DNA of 64,000 nt, taken from the NCBI RefSeq assembly GCF_040409795.1, contig NZ_CP099571.1:682001-746000 (forward strand), read 5' to 3'. Positions within the stretch are counted from its first letter, which is position 1. Every line of letters begins with the position of its first letter. The DNA is from Polynucleobacter sp. MWH-UH19D. GTDB lineage: Bacteria; Pseudomonadota; Gammaproteobacteria; Burkholderiales; Burkholderiaceae. Positions 25,207 to 34,679 of the stretch are shown here, piece after piece. Made by a program: the position numbers and the translations under genes. Below the pieces are notes generated by a model. The model searched no databases. It was given only the letters and a program-made list of their open reading frames with translations, and was not told the origin of the DNA.

Positions 25207-28200
25207 GTGAGCGCTTTTACCTCCTTTATTCGAGGAGTAGTTGAGAAGCGCGTGCTTGTCATATTCGCTTCGGTCGTGCTTTTAGGTTTGGGTATGTTTA
25301 GCCTGAGCAAGCTGCCGATTCAGCCATACCCAGGCGTTGCACCATTAACGATTCAAGCGATTTCTCAATGGCCTGGCAGAAGTACCACCGAAGTAGAGCA
25401 GCAAGTCACAATTCCCGTTGAAAATGCCTTGGCAGGTATTCCTGGATTGCAAGCATTTCGCTCAGTATCTCTATTTGGCTTGTCAGTTGTCACGCTCAAG
25501 TTCAACGACACCGCCGATCCATTTAAAGCGCGTCAGATTTTCATTGCCAATTTATCGAATGTCAGCTTTCCGCAAGGCGTCACTTCTAGTATTAGCCCAG
25601 ACTCGGATGCTACAGGCGAGATCATGCGTTATGAGGTGCGTTCAGATTACGCGAACTCAACCACTCTAAAGACCTTGCAAAACTATGAGATCTATAAAGA
25701 GCTCAAGCAAACTCCTGGTGTAGCAGACGTCTCATCTTTTGGTGGCAAGGTACGTCAATACCAAGTGATTGTGAGCCCAGAGAGCTTGCATGCAAAAGGT
25801 GTCACGATTAATGAACTGATTGCTGCGCTTGCCAATGCCAATAGCAATACCGGTGGCGGATTGTTGCCTAGTGGCGAGCAGCAATTTGTGGTGCGCGGAG
25901 TTGGCCTCTTAAAGACCATTGATGATATTAAGCAAGTGGTTATTACCAATAACAAAGGGGTGCCGATTCGCATTGGTGATGTCGCGACTGTGCAAATTGG
26001 TAATGCGCCACGCTTGGGTATGTTCCAGTTCAATGAGAATCCAGACTCAGTCGAAGGCATTGTGTACCTGCGTCGGGGTGAGAATGCGACCGAGGTCTTA
26101 GCGCGTGTGCGCAGTACGGTAGAGAGTATTAATAAACATGTTCTACCGCCTGGTATTGAAGTTAAACCTTTCTATGACCGTCAGGTGCTCTTAGATATTA
26201 CGATTGGCACTGTGAAGCACACCTTGTTCTTTGGTATCTCATTAGTGCTAGCAGTTTTATTCTTTTTCTTAGGCAATATTCGTGCAGCCGCAGTAGTAGC
26301 TGCAGTCATTCCATTGGCCTTGTGCGTTTCGTTTATTCAGATGCATTTATGGAGCGTGCCAGCTAATTTGATTTCTTTGGGCGCGATTGACTTTGGTGTG
26401 ATCGTGGATTCTGCGGTGATTCTGACTGAGAACGTCATGCGTCACTTAGAAGAAGGTGGCAAGCGTCTTAATCAAAGCATTATTTTGGCCACGAGCGAAG
26501 TGCAGCGCGCCATGATTTATTCCACTGGCATCATTATTGTGGCGTACTCACCATTGTTCTTTATGGGCGGTGTTGAGGGCATCATCTTTAAACCAATGGC
26601 TTTCACTATGGGCTTTGCTTTGATTGCGGCGATGGTGCTCAGCCTAACTTTCTTGCCGGCGATGATTTCTTTGGTGTTTGGTGAGAACTTGCATCACAAG
26701 CCGCCTTCATTCATTACCAAGATATTAGATAGCTATAAGCCTTTATTGAGAAGGTGGATGGATCGCCCACTAACGGTGTTTTCGGTAGCAGTATTTGTTC
26801 TAGGTATTACCTTGCTCAGCATGACTCGTTTAGGTACGGCATTTTTGCCAACCTTAGAAGAGAACAATATTTGGTTGCGAGTGACTTTGCCAAACACAGT
26901 GGATTTAGATTACTCAGTAAAAATCGCTAATCAATTGCGCGAAACCTTTATGAAGCAACCCGAGATTGATAAGGTTGCTGCGCAGATTGGTCGTCCGGAT
27001 GATGGTACCGATTCCACTGGGGTATTTAATCAAGAGTATGGTCTTTATCTCAAGAGCCCTGATCGCATGCCTTCTGGAACTAGTAAGAAAGATCTGATTG
27101 CTCACCTAGAAGCTGAGCTGAATCAGATTCCCGGTATTACTTATAGCTTTTCTCAGTACATTCAAGATAACGTGAACGAGGCTCTCTCAGGAGTGAAGGG
27201 TGAGAACTCTGTCAAGATCTATGGCACTGATTTAGAGGTCTTGGATCAAAAAGCGCATGAAGTGATTGATCAGTTGAAGAAAGTGCGTGGGGTTGCCGAT
27301 GAAGGCATTTTGAAAGAACTCGGTCAGCCCACTTTAAATATTCAGATTGATCGAGAGCGCGCTTCTCGTTACAACATTAATGTGAACGATATACAGACGG
27401 TCGTAGCCAATGCGATTGGTGGAGCAGCAGTCACAAACTTGCTCGAAGATGAAAAGACCTTTGGGATTGCGGTTCGCTTAAATGAAGGTAGTCGCAATGA
27501 CGTGGCAGATATTCGTAGTCTGTTAGTTGACTCACCAGATGGTGCAAAAGTGCCGCTATCGATGGTCGCAAATGTGCAGTTAACCGACGGCCCATTCTTC
27601 ATTTATCGTGAAGCAGGTAAGCGCTATATTGCTATTAAATTTAGCGTTCGCAATCGTGACTTGGGTAGTGCAGTAGAAGATGCACAGTATTTGGTAGAAA
27701 AAAATATTACCTTGCCTCCAAACTACTCGATTAGCTGGGATGGTCAGTTCAACCAGATGAAGCAGGCCCAGAAAAAACTGATGGTGATCGTTCCTTTGGC
27801 ATTGATGGGCATTTTCTTATTGCTTGTGAGTGCCTTTGGCAATTTCCGTGACGCTTTCATTGTCATGATTAATGTGCCGTTTGCTGCGATTGGCGGGGTG
27901 ATCGCTCTGCACCTAGCGGGGGAGACCTTGAGTATCTCGGCATTCTTTGGATTCTTATCCTTGTTTGGTATTGCGATTCAAGATGGCGTTATTTTGATTT
28001 CCTTTATTAATAAAACTGCCGCAACGGAGCATGGCCAAATGAAAGACGTGATGGTCGAAGGTGCATCACTACGGGTACGCCCAGTATTGATGACTGCCGC
28101 ACTGTCTGGTTTGGGATTATTGCCAGCTGCCTTATCGCATTCGATTGGATCAGAAGCTCAGCGCCCATTGGCTTTGGTGATTGTGGGTGGAATGGTAACG

Positions 28201-28284
28201 ACAACCATTCTGACACTTTTAGTATTGCCGGTGATTTATGGCTGGTTCAGAGCAAGATCGCTTAATAATGCGAAAACTATTTAA
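25207..28284 (+). CDS. RND efflux permease, CzcA/CusA (heavy-metal) type
   Basis: A 1025-aa inner-membrane proton antiporter; GTG start with AGGAGG upstream, joined to the adaptor without a gap. The N-terminus is typical (KLPIQPYPGVAPLTIQ). The charged residues of TM4 are present as D-F-G-V-I-V-D-S-A-V-I-L-T-E-N, which matches the heavy-metal RND signature except that the usual Gly of VDGAV is Ser. The metal-transport assignment therefore rests on overall similarity; the actual substrate is unknown. With the TolC-like and adaptor genes it makes a complete tripartite pump. Confidence 0.88.
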   Translation: MSAFTSFIRGVVEKRVLVIFASVVLLGLGMFSLSKLPIQPYPGVAPLTIQAISQWPGRSTTEVEQQVTIPVENALAGIPGLQAFRSVSLFGLSVVTLKFNDTADPFKARQIFIANLSNVSFPQGVTSSISPDSDATGEIMRYEVRSDYANSTTLKTLQNYEIYKELKQTPGVADVSSFGGKVRQYQVIVSPESLHAKGVTINELIAALANANSNTGGGLLPSGEQQFVVRGVGLLKTIDDIKQVVITNNKGVPIRIGDVATVQIGNAPRLGMFQFNENPDSVEGIVYLRRGENATEVLARVRSTVESINKHVLPPGIEVKPFYDRQVLLDITIGTVKHTLFFGISLVLAVLFFFLGNIRAAAVVAAVIPLALCVSFIQMHLWSVPANLISLGAIDFGVIVDSAVILTENVMRHLEEGGKRLNQSIILATSEVQRAMIYSTGIIIVAYSPLFFMGGVEGIIFKPMAFTMGFALIAAMVLSLTFLPAMISLVFGENLHHKPPSFITKILDSYKPLLRRWMDRPLTVFSVAVFVLGITLLSMTRLGTAFLPTLEENNIWLRVTLPNTVDLDYSVKIANQLRETFMKQPEIDKVAAQIGRPDDGTDSTGVFNQEYGLYLKSPDRMPSGTSKKDLIAHLEAELNQIPGITYSFSQYIQDNVNEALSGVKGENSVKIYGTDLEVLDQKAHEVIDQLKKVRGVADEGILKELGQPTLNIQIDRERASRYNINVNDIQTVVANAIGGAAVTNLLEDEKTFGIAVRLNEGSRNDVADIRSLLVDSPDGAKVPLSMVANVQLTDGPFFIYREAGKRYIAIKFSVRNRDLGSAVEDAQYLVEKNITLPPNYSISWDGQFNQMKQAQKKLMVIVPLALMGIFLLLVSAFGNFRDAFIVMINVPFAAIGGVIALHLAGETLSISAFFGFLSLFGIAIQDGVILISFINKTAATEHGQMKDVMVEGASLRVRPVLMTAALSGLGLLPAALSHSIGSEAQRPLALVIVGGMVTTTILTLLVLPVIYGWFRARSLNNAKTI

Positions 28285-28324
28285 TTGAGTAAGCAGATTG
28301 GATAACTTTGAATAAGCAAACATC

Positions 28325-29119
28325 ATGAGTCAGCAGCAACCCCACATTTTGGTATCAAATGATGATGGCTATTTAGCCCCAGGCTTATTGGCGCTCGTTA
28401 ATGCCGTTCGTCCATTGGGTCGCATTACGGTGATTGCGCCAGAGCAAAATCACAGTGGCGCATCAAATTCGTTAACGCTGTCTAGGCCGCTCTCGATTCA
28501 TCGGGTTGCAGGCGGTGAGCGTGATGGTTTCTTCTTCATTAATGGCACGCCTACTGATTGTGTGCACGTCGCCATGACGGGTTTCTTAGATGAAAAGCCA
28601 GATTTAGTCATTTCTGGAATTAATCAAGGTGAGAACATGGGTGAAGACGTTCTGTATTCTGGAACCGTTGCTGCGGCCATTGAAGGGGTGATGTTCGGCG
28701 TTCCTGGTATCGCGTTTTCGCAAATTGATCGCGGCTGGAATCGTATTGATGATGCTGCTAAAGCGGCGCACGACATTGTTAAGCAAATGCTCTCATCAAA
28801 CCTCAATCAGAATCACACTGATGGCATGGCTGCGCTGCTCAATGTGAATATTCCCAATCGTCCATACGATGAGCTACATCGTTGGCGTGTCACGCGTTTA
28901 GGTAATCGCCATCATTCACAACCCGTGGTAGTGCAAGATAGCCCGCGTGGTGAGAAAATTTACTGGATAGGCGCAGCAGGGCATGTAAAAGATAATTCTG
29001 AAGGCACAGACTTTCATGCGATCGATGATGGTTGTATTTCAATTACGCCAATGCAACTTGACTTAACGCATCACGCTCGTTTGGCAGCTATGCGCGCACA
29101 AGGTTGGGGTCGCGGTTGA
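28325..29119 (+). CDS. surE: 5'/3'-nucleotidase SurE
   Basis: A 264-aa survival protein and metal-dependent nucleotidase acting on nucleoside monophosphates and short polyphosphate. The metal-site motif S-N-D13-D14-G-Y, the N-H-S-G-A-S-N loop and the [14 protein letters not shown] segment are all intact, as is [22 protein letters not shown]. It heads the surE-pcm-nlpD stress-response group and overlaps the following pcm gene. Confidence 0.95.
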   Translation: MSQQQPHILVSNDDGYLAPGLLALVNAVRPLGRITVIAPEQNHSGASNSLTLSRPLSIHRVAGGERDGFFFINGTPTDCVHVAMTGFLDEKPDLVISGINQGENMGEDVLYSGTVAAAIEGVMFGVPGIAFSQIDRGWNRIDDAAKAAHDIVKQMLSSNLNQNHTDGMAALLNVNIPNRPYDELHRWRVTRLGNRHHSQPVVVQDSPRGEKIYWIGAAGHVKDNSEGTDFHAIDDGCISITPMQLDLTHHARLAAMRAQGWGRG

Positions 29120-29772
29120 AACAGCCAGTTGAGCGCTTTGCAGCCTACCGTCAAGCCTTAGCCGCCAAAGTACATGCTGGCGGTGTTAAGCATGGAAAAA
29201 CATTAGAGGCGATTGCAACAGTGCCCCGTCATGCTTTTATGGATCCGGGTCTGCATGTGCAGGCTTATGAAGATACTGCTTTGCCAATTGGGCATGAGCA
29301 AACGATTTCTAAGCCATCTGTAGTTGCACGCATGATTGAGTTGTTGCACAAGCCGCGTCATCCATTAGGTAAGGTGCTCGAGATTGGTACAGGCTGCGGT
29401 TACCAAGCAGCGGTATTGAGTTTGCTGGCCGATGAAGTCTATTCCATTGAGCGCATACGACCGCTGCATGATTTAGCACGAGCCAAGTTGCGACCATTTC
29501 GGATTAATAATTTGCGCTTAATTTATGGCGATGGCATTTTAGGTTTGCCACAAGCCGCACCATTTGATGGGATTATCTTGGCCGCTGCTGGCTTAGGGAT
29601 ACCGGATGCTTTATTGGATCAATTGGCGATTGGTGGTCGTTTGGTTGCCCCGGTAGCTAAAAATGAAAAAGAGCAGCAGTTGGTGATGGTTGAAAGAATG
29701 AGCTCACAGCGCTATCAAAGAACCGTTTTGGACGGGGTCTTTTTTGTCCCCTTACAATCAGGGGTAGTATGA
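29116..29772 (+). CDS. pcm: Protein-L-isoaspartate O-methyltransferase
   Basis: A 218-aa repair enzyme that methylates isoaspartyl residues using S-adenosylmethionine. The AdoMet motif is [15 protein letters not shown], preceded by [15 protein letters not shown], the substrate-binding signature. I prefer the TTG at 29116, which overlaps the surE stop as TTGA, though a TTG four codons upstream (29104) is also open. Its own stop overlaps the nlpD ATG (ATGA), so translation of the three genes is probably coupled. Confidence 0.92.
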   Translation: MKQPVERFAAYRQALAAKVHAGGVKHGKTLEAIATVPRHAFMDPGLHVQAYEDTALPIGHEQTISKPSVVARMIELLHKPRHPLGKVLEIGTGCGYQAAVLSLLADEVYSIERIRPLHDLARAKLRPFRINNLRLIYGDGILGLPQAAPFDGIILAAAGLGIPDALLDQLAIGGRLVAPVAKNEKEQQLVMVERMSSQRYQRTVLDGVFFVPLQSGVV

Positions 29773-30560
29773 GATTGAGAAAGAATTCCGATTCCATGAC
29801 CTGGTTATTTAAAACATTATTTTTGACAATGCTGTCGGCTGCAGTGCTGTTTGTGACTGGGTGTTCAACCCCGCGCACTAAACCAGCGAGCGTAACCGAT
29901 CGCACCGCAGGCGCATCATCTGAGCCTGCACCTCCTGGCTATTACCGTGTGAAGCGTGGTGATACCTTAGCGCGAATTGCTTTAGATCATGGTCAAGCAC
30001 CGCGTGATGTCGCGCAATGGAATAAAGCCGAAAACCCTAACTTCAACCCAAACATTATTGAAGTGGGTGATTTAGTTTTGGTTAAGCCACCTGTAAATAC
30101 TAAAACTGCTGCAGCTAAGCCAACCGACAAAAAACCATCTGCTGATAAAGCCGATACCCCTGCGCCTGCGGAGGCAGCCAAGGCTGAAGTGGTGGCAGAG
30201 CCTGGGATTCGTTTGTCATGGCCAGCTAAAGGCAAGGTGACTACTGAATTTAACGAAACCAATAAAGGTATTGATATTGCTGGTAAGGTTGGTGAACCAG
30301 TTTTAGCCGCTGCCGATGGCAAAGTGGTTTATGCAGGCAATAGCTTGCGTGGCTATGGCAATTTAGTCATTGTGAAACATGACAATACTTATTTAACTGC
30401 CTATGCCCATAACAGCAAACTCTTAGTTAAAGAAGGTGATAGTGTGCGTAAGGGTCAGAAGATTGCTGAGATGGGTGATACCGATACCAATTCACCAAAA
30501 CTGCACTTTGAGTTGCGTGTAAACGGTAAGCCAGTAAACCCAACGCCGTATATACAGTAA
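29769..30560 (+). CDS. nlpD: NlpD-type lipoprotein (LysM and degenerate M23 domains)
   Basis: A 263-aa outer-membrane lipoprotein that activates cell-separation amidases. A lipobox (VTGC) ends the signal. A LysM domain ([18 protein letters not shown]) binds peptidoglycan; an Ala/Lys/Pro-rich linker follows; then a LytM/M23 domain from about residue 150. The zinc-binding histidine of HxGxD is asparagine (TNKGIDIAG), so the domain should be catalytically inactive, as known for NlpD and EnvC activators. The ATG overlaps pcm; a second ATG 9 codons on is possible. rpoS, the usual next gene, is absent. Confidence 0.88.
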   Translation: MRLRKNSDSMTWLFKTLFLTMLSAAVLFVTGCSTPRTKPASVTDRTAGASSEPAPPGYYRVKRGDTLARIALDHGQAPRDVAQWNKAENPNFNPNIIEVGDLVLVKPPVNTKTAAAKPTDKKPSADKADTPAPAEAAKAEVVAEPGIRLSWPAKGKVTTEFNETNKGIDIAGKVGEPVLAAADGKVVYAGNSLRGYGNLVIVKHDNTYLTAYAHNSKLLVKEGDSVRKGQKIAEMGDTDTNSPKLHFELRVNGKPVNPTPYIQ

Positions 30561-30582
30561 GACCAGCGCGGCGTTTTTTGTT
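30542..30582 (+). terminator. Possible terminator at the nlpD stop codon
   Basis: AACGCCG and CGGCGTT form a 7-bp stem with a 20-base loop, followed by four more T, G and TTT. It overlaps the last nlpD codons and ends just before the next ATG. Confidence 0.5.
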
Positions 30583-30583
30583 T

Positions 30584-31405
30584 ATGGCCACTGTTCTTGT
30601 CTTCGATATTGAAACTATTCCAGATGTAGCGGGTCTGCGTCGGGTTGAGGGCTACCCCGACTCGATGAGTGATGCTGAGGTTGCTGCCAAAGCAATGGCT
30701 GAGCGTGCTGAAAAAACCGGTAGTGAGTTTTTGCCATTGTTTTTGCAAAGAGTAGTTGCTATCTCTTGTGTGATTCGCAGAACCACTAAAGAGGGTGCCC
30801 CTCAAATTAAAGTAGGCACCCTAGGAAACCCAGATGATGATGAGAAAGTGATTGTTCAGGCTTTCTTTGACTTGGTTGAAAAGTACACCCCACAATTGGT
30901 TTCATGGAATGGCAGTGGCTTTGATTTACCCGTTCTGCACTACCGTGCGCTAGCCAATCACATTCAAGCATCTCGCTACTGGGAGATGGGTGAGAGCAAA
31001 GAAGTCGATAGCCGCGACTTTAAGTGGAACAACTATATTGGCCGATATCACATGCGCCATCTAGACATGATGGATCTTTTGGCCAAATATAACGGCAGAG
31101 CGAATGCACCCTTGGATGGTTTAGCAAAGCTGTGCGGCTTTCCTGGCAAGATGGGCATGGATGGCAGTCAAGTATGGCCTGCTTATCAAGAAGGCAAGAT
31201 CAACGATATTCGTCGCTATTGCGAAACCGATGTGGTGAACACGTATTTAATGTACTGCCGCTTTCAGTTGCTGCGCGGTGGATTTACTTTGCAAGAGTAT
31301 CAAGAAGAGATTGCATTTGTTAAAAGCTATTTAGAAAAAGAAGCCAAAGAGTCCAATGGCGGCCAGTGGCAGGAGTATCTACAAGGTTTCGCACCGGATG
31401 CGTAG
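30584..31405 (+). CDS. PolB-type 3'-5' exonuclease domain protein
   Basis: A 273-aa DEDD-type exonuclease related to the proofreading domain of DNA polymerase B. ExoI motif D-I-E-T-I-P-D opens the protein (residues about 8-14); ExoII is SWNGSGFDLPVL; ExoIII is YCETDVVNTYLMY. I use the ATG at 30584 rather than the TTG two codons upstream. It sits between nlpD and rlmD where rpoS often lies in relatives. The biological substrate of this stand-alone family is not established. It overlaps the next gene by 8 bases. Confidence 0.82.
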   Translation: MATVLVFDIETIPDVAGLRRVEGYPDSMSDAEVAAKAMAERAEKTGSEFLPLFLQRVVAISCVIRRTTKEGAPQIKVGTLGNPDDDEKVIVQAFFDLVEKYTPQLVSWNGSGFDLPVLHYRALANHIQASRYWEMGESKEVDSRDFKWNNYIGRYHMRHLDMMDLLAKYNGRANAPLDGLAKLCGFPGKMGMDGSQVWPAYQEGKINDIRRYCETDVVNTYLMYCRFQLLRGGFTLQEYQEEIAFVKSYLEKEAKESNGGQWQEYLQGFAPDA

Positions 31406-32837
31406 AGGGGATAAGCCAGTCAATATTGAGGTGACTGAACCCATTACCGTTACGTCCCTCGATTTAGATGCACAAGGGATTGCGCGCCTCGCTGCAAATC
31501 CTGAGGCTGAGGAACTTGATCCTGAATCTAGTAGCAAAGTCATTTTTATCAAAGGTGCACTGCCTACCGAGTTAGTGACCTACACCATCACGAGTGACAA
31601 AGCACGGTTTGCAAAAGCCAAGGTGCGCGAGATTCTTAAACCTGCAGTCTTTCGAGCAGAGCCTAAATGCGTTGCCTTTGGTGTCTGTGGTGGTTGCACT
31701 ATGCAGCATTTGGATATTCGGGCGCAGGTTGCAATGAAGCAACGCGTTTTAGAAGATGATTTGCGTCATATCGCCAAGGTATCTCCAGAAGAAATTTTCC
31801 GACCGATGGGCGGACCTACTTGGGAATATCGGCATCGCGCGCGTTTGAGCGCAGTCAATCGCTCGATTAAAAAAGGCACAGTCTTAATAGGATTTCATGA
31901 GGGCAAAAGTGGCTATGTAGCCGATATGCTCGCTTGTGAGATCTTGCCTAAGCATCTCTCTGATTTGTTGCCGCAGATGCGCAAATTAGTAATGGGTTTA
32001 TCAATTGTCGATCACATGCCGCAAATTGAGATTGCAGTGGGCGAGCCTGAAGATCCAAATTCAGATGACCCTAAAAAGGCTGCCCCAGTTACCGCACTCG
32101 TCTTTCGAAATCTCAAACCGCTCACTGCTGCAGATGAAGACTTACTCCGCAAATTTGCAGATCAGCACCATGTGTGGATTTGGTTGCAACCTAAGGGTAT
32201 TGAAACGGTTGCGCCGTTTTATCCAGAAATCGGCAAGCTTTGCTATCGACTGCCTGAATTTGAAATCGAGATGCCATTTAAGCCTGCAGACTTTACGCAG
32301 GTTAATCACATGATGAACCGTGCTTTGGTTAGTAAGGCAATTCGTTTGCTAGAAGTTAAAGAGAGTGATCGTGTGCTCGACTTATTTTGTGGCATTGGTA
32401 ATTTCACTTTGCCCTTAGCGCGTAAAGCAAAAGCAGTATTGGGTATCGAGGGTTTAGCTACGCTTACTACCCGCGCAAAAGCCAATGCAGAGCACAACGG
32501 CTTGGCTCATAAAGCGAGTTTTATGCAAAGTGATTTATTTGAAGTTACCGCAGAGACTATTGCTGAGTGGGGCAGAGCGGATCGCTGGTTGATGGATCCA
32601 CCGCGTGAAGGCGCCATGGAAATTTGCAAAGCGATCTCACAATTACATACGATCAATAGTGAGCTATTGCCACAGCGCATTGTCTATGTCTCTTGTAATC
32701 CCAAGACCTTGGCTAGAGATGCAGATATTCTTTGTCACCAAGCTGGCTATACCCTAAAAGGCGCTGGCATCGTTAATATGTTTCCGCACACCTCTCATGT
32801 GGAATCCATGGCCGTATTTGACCGTTTGCCAGTCTAG
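31398..32837 (+). CDS. rlmD: 23S rRNA (uracil-1939-C5)-methyltransferase RlmD
   Basis: A 479-aa TrmA/RumA-type RNA methyltransferase. I start at the ATG at 31398, which overlaps the exonuclease stop; an upstream ATG at 31356 is also in frame. An N-terminal TRAM-like region (about residues 10-75) is followed by the four-cysteine iron-sulfur cluster (PKCVAFGVCGGCTMQ), the AdoMet motif LDLFCGIGNFTLPL, DPPREGA and the catalytic VYVSCNPKTLARD. The domain order and cluster identify RlmD rather than RlmC or TrmA. Confidence 0.93.
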   Translation: MRRGDKPVNIEVTEPITVTSLDLDAQGIARLAANPEAEELDPESSSKVIFIKGALPTELVTYTITSDKARFAKAKVREILKPAVFRAEPKCVAFGVCGGCTMQHLDIRAQVAMKQRVLEDDLRHIAKVSPEEIFRPMGGPTWEYRHRARLSAVNRSIKKGTVLIGFHEGKSGYVADMLACEILPKHLSDLLPQMRKLVMGLSIVDHMPQIEIAVGEPEDPNSDDPKKAAPVTALVFRNLKPLTAADEDLLRKFADQHHVWIWLQPKGIETVAPFYPEIGKLCYRLPEFEIEMPFKPADFTQVNHMMNRALVSKAIRLLEVKESDRVLDLFCGIGNFTLPLARKAKAVLGIEGLATLTTRAKANAEHNGLAHKASFMQSDLFEVTAETIAEWGRADRWLMDPPREGAMEICKAISQLHTINSELLPQRIVYVSCNPKTLARDADILCHQAGYTLKGAGIVNMFPHTSHVESMAVFDRLPV

Positions 32838-32998
32838 TTAATCATTTGCACCAATTTAGAGCTTAATAAATGCCTTGATGGTGCTTAGCCATGATGCTTG
32901 GTGCATGCAGCCCCAACTCCAATTTGTTTGAAGAGTAGATTAAAAGTGTGCGGTGGAGTGTTGCCGTTAATTGTTCAGGCAAATACTAGGAGTACATC

Positions 32999-33079
32999 AT
33001 GAGAGCCTCAGATAGTTTTGCAATCTTGTTGATCTTGATTGCGCTGTCATATGCGGTATCGATGTTTGTAGCAAATTAA
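32999..33079 (+). CDS. Putative 26-aa membrane peptide
   Basis: ATG with TAGGAG seven bases upstream, encoding MRASDSFAILLILIALSYAV then SMFVAN and TAA. The central 16-18 residues are hydrophobic, enough for one membrane span. An 8-bp inverted repeat (TGTAGCAA with TTGCTACA) brackets the stop codon at 33067-33087. The gene lies alone in the 390-base gap between rlmD and the BI-1 gene. Peptides of this size, such as CydX and KdpF, are often complex subunits, but no such partner is adjacent. Otherwise I see nothing else in the gap except the terminator at 33150-33175. Confidence 0.55.
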   Translation: MRASDSFAILLILIALSYAVSMFVAN

Positions 33080-33149
33080 TTGCTACAGGTATCTAGGAGA
33101 CAGAGCTAGGGTATTAGGTAACTAGCAAACTATAAAAGACAAAAAAAGA

Positions 33150-33175
33150 AAAAAGAAAAGGCGCCCGTAGGCGCC
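33150..33175 (-). terminator. Rho-independent terminator of the BI-1 family gene
   Basis: On the minus strand GGCGCC, TACG loop, GGCGCC, then TTTTCTTTTTT. It lies 50 bases after the stop codon of the BI-1 gene. Confidence 0.88.
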
Positions 33176-33226
33176 TAGAGAATTGCACACTAAATTTAAT
33201 GTGCGTTACAAGTTACAAAAACAACT

Positions 33227-33928
33227 TTAGTCGCGATCACCACCAAAGATGCCCAAGAGAGCTAAGAGGTTGGTGAATACGTTGTAGACATCTAAGTAGA
33301 TTGCAAGGGTGGCCATGATGTAGTTGGTTTCACCACCATTTACAACACGCTGCACATCAACCAAGATGAAAGCAGAGAAGATGGCGATAGCCAAGACCAT
33401 CACAGTCAACATCAGGGCTGGTAATTGCAACCAGATATTTGCCAAAGAGGCAACGATCAAGAGTAAAACACCCACCATCAACCATTTGCCCATGCCAGCA
33501 AAGTCACTCTTGCTCACCGTAGCGATTGTTGCCATGGTTGCGAAGATTGCCGCTGTGCCACCGAATGACAACATGATGAGTGCTGCGCCATTGCTGTAGC
33601 TGTTGAGCGTAAAACCAACGAGGCGAGAGAGCATGATGCCCATGAAGAAGGTGAAGCCCAATAAGAGCAGAACACCGACACCAGTGTCTTTATTCTTATC
33701 AATTGCCCAGAAGAAACCAAAAGCAACCGCCATAAAGACGATGAAACCCAAGAATGGGCTGCCAGCAAACAGGTCAAGACCCATAGCAACACCTAGCCAA
33801 GCGCCAATGACGGTAGGCACCATGGAAAGCGCTAAGAGAGCATAGGTATTGCGCAGTACGCGGTTGCGTACTTGAACGGTACTAATTGAGCCAGCCTGGC
33901 CAAAGCCGTAAGAGTTAAGGTCACTCAT
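33227..33928 (-). CDS. Bax inhibitor-1/YccA family membrane protein
   Basis: A 233-aa inner-membrane protein with seven hydrophobic segments and the family motif near the C-terminus (ALAIYLDVYNVFTNLLALLG). The ATG at 33928 has AAGGAG on the minus strand and follows the usual short polar N-terminus; 22 further codons are open upstream but lack a good site. E. coli homologues YccA and YbhL are linked to FtsH protease and calcium leak; the genes for FtsH regulators HflK and HflC are in this window. Function here is inferred from family only. Confidence 0.9.
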   Translation of the reverse strand: MSDLNSYGFGQAGSISTVQVRNRVLRNTYALLALSMVPTVIGAWLGVAMGLDLFAGSPFLGFIVFMAVAFGFFWAIDKNKDTGVGVLLLLGFTFFMGIMLSRLVGFTLNSYSNGAALIMLSFGGTAAIFATMATIATVSKSDFAGMGKWLMVGVLLLIVASLANIWLQLPALMLTVMVLAIAIFSAFILVDVQRVVNGGETNYIMATLAIYLDVYNVFTNLLALLGIFGGDRD

Positions 33929-34069
33929 ATAGACTCCTTCTTTCGTAGTAATTACATGAGCCCATGAAGGGCTGTTGTCATTAAGTATAGACAAAACACC
34001 TTAATTTCAAGACCTGGCATAAAAAGACTACAAATCGAGGGGTTATACCCAGTAAATTCAAGACCTTAG

Positions 34070-34111
34070 CCCTATAGATATAGGGGTAAATACGGTCAGA
34101 CAATGTATAAT
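34070..34111 (+). promoter_or_regulatory. Putative ndk promoter with an upstream dyad
   Basis: A perfect TATAAT at 34106-34111, 95 bases before ndk. A 7-bp dyad (CCCTATA-GA-TATAGGG) ends 20 bases upstream of it. No good -35 box is seen, so an activator binding at the dyad is possible. Confidence 0.4.
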
Positions 34112-34206
34112 TCGGGGGTCGTTGGAGTGGGGTGCCTATTTATTAGCACATTAGCAATCTTCACCTTACCCAGCAAATACCTTTGAAATCACTATTGGAG
34201 TCCTGA

Positions 34207-34632
34207 ATGGCAATCGAACGCACCCTATCTATTATCAAACCTGATGCTGTCGCTAAAAACGTCATCGGCAAAATCTATGACCGTTTTGAATCAGCTGGTT
34301 TGAAGATTGTCGCGTCCAAAATGGCACATCTTTCTCAATCTGAAGCAGAGCAGTTCTATGCCGTTCACAAAGAGCGTCCTTTCTTCAAGGATTTGGTGAA
34401 TTTCATGATTTCTGGTCCAGTCATGATTCAAGTATTGCAAGGTGAAGGCGCTATCGCTAAGAACCGCGACTTGATGGGTGCTACTGATCCTAAGAAAGCA
34501 GATAAAGGCACTATCCGTGCAGATTTTGCTGACAGCATCGATGCCAACGCGGTACACGGTTCTGACGCTCCTGAAACTGCTGCTGTGGAAGTTGCATTCT
34601 TCTTCCCTGGCATGAACGTTTTCAATCGTTAA
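34207..34632 (+). CDS. ndk: Nucleoside diphosphate kinase
   Basis: A 141-aa enzyme that transfers phosphate between nucleoside tri- and diphosphates. The phosphohistidine is H117 in [21 protein letters not shown] and the Kpn-loop region GATDPKKA are intact. Length is typical. It begins the long housekeeping group that runs to purA. A TATAAT box lies upstream. GGAG precedes the ATG at 34207. Confidence 0.97.
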   Translation: MAIERTLSIIKPDAVAKNVIGKIYDRFESAGLKIVASKMAHLSQSEAEQFYAVHKERPFFKDLVNFMISGPVMIQVLQGEGAIAKNRDLMGATDPKKADKGTIRADFADSIDANAVHGSDAPETAAVEVAFFFPGMNVFNR

Positions 34633-34679
34633 TCGTTACTTGTTATTCAATCACCCGACTTAATTGAAAAGTAGGCGCA

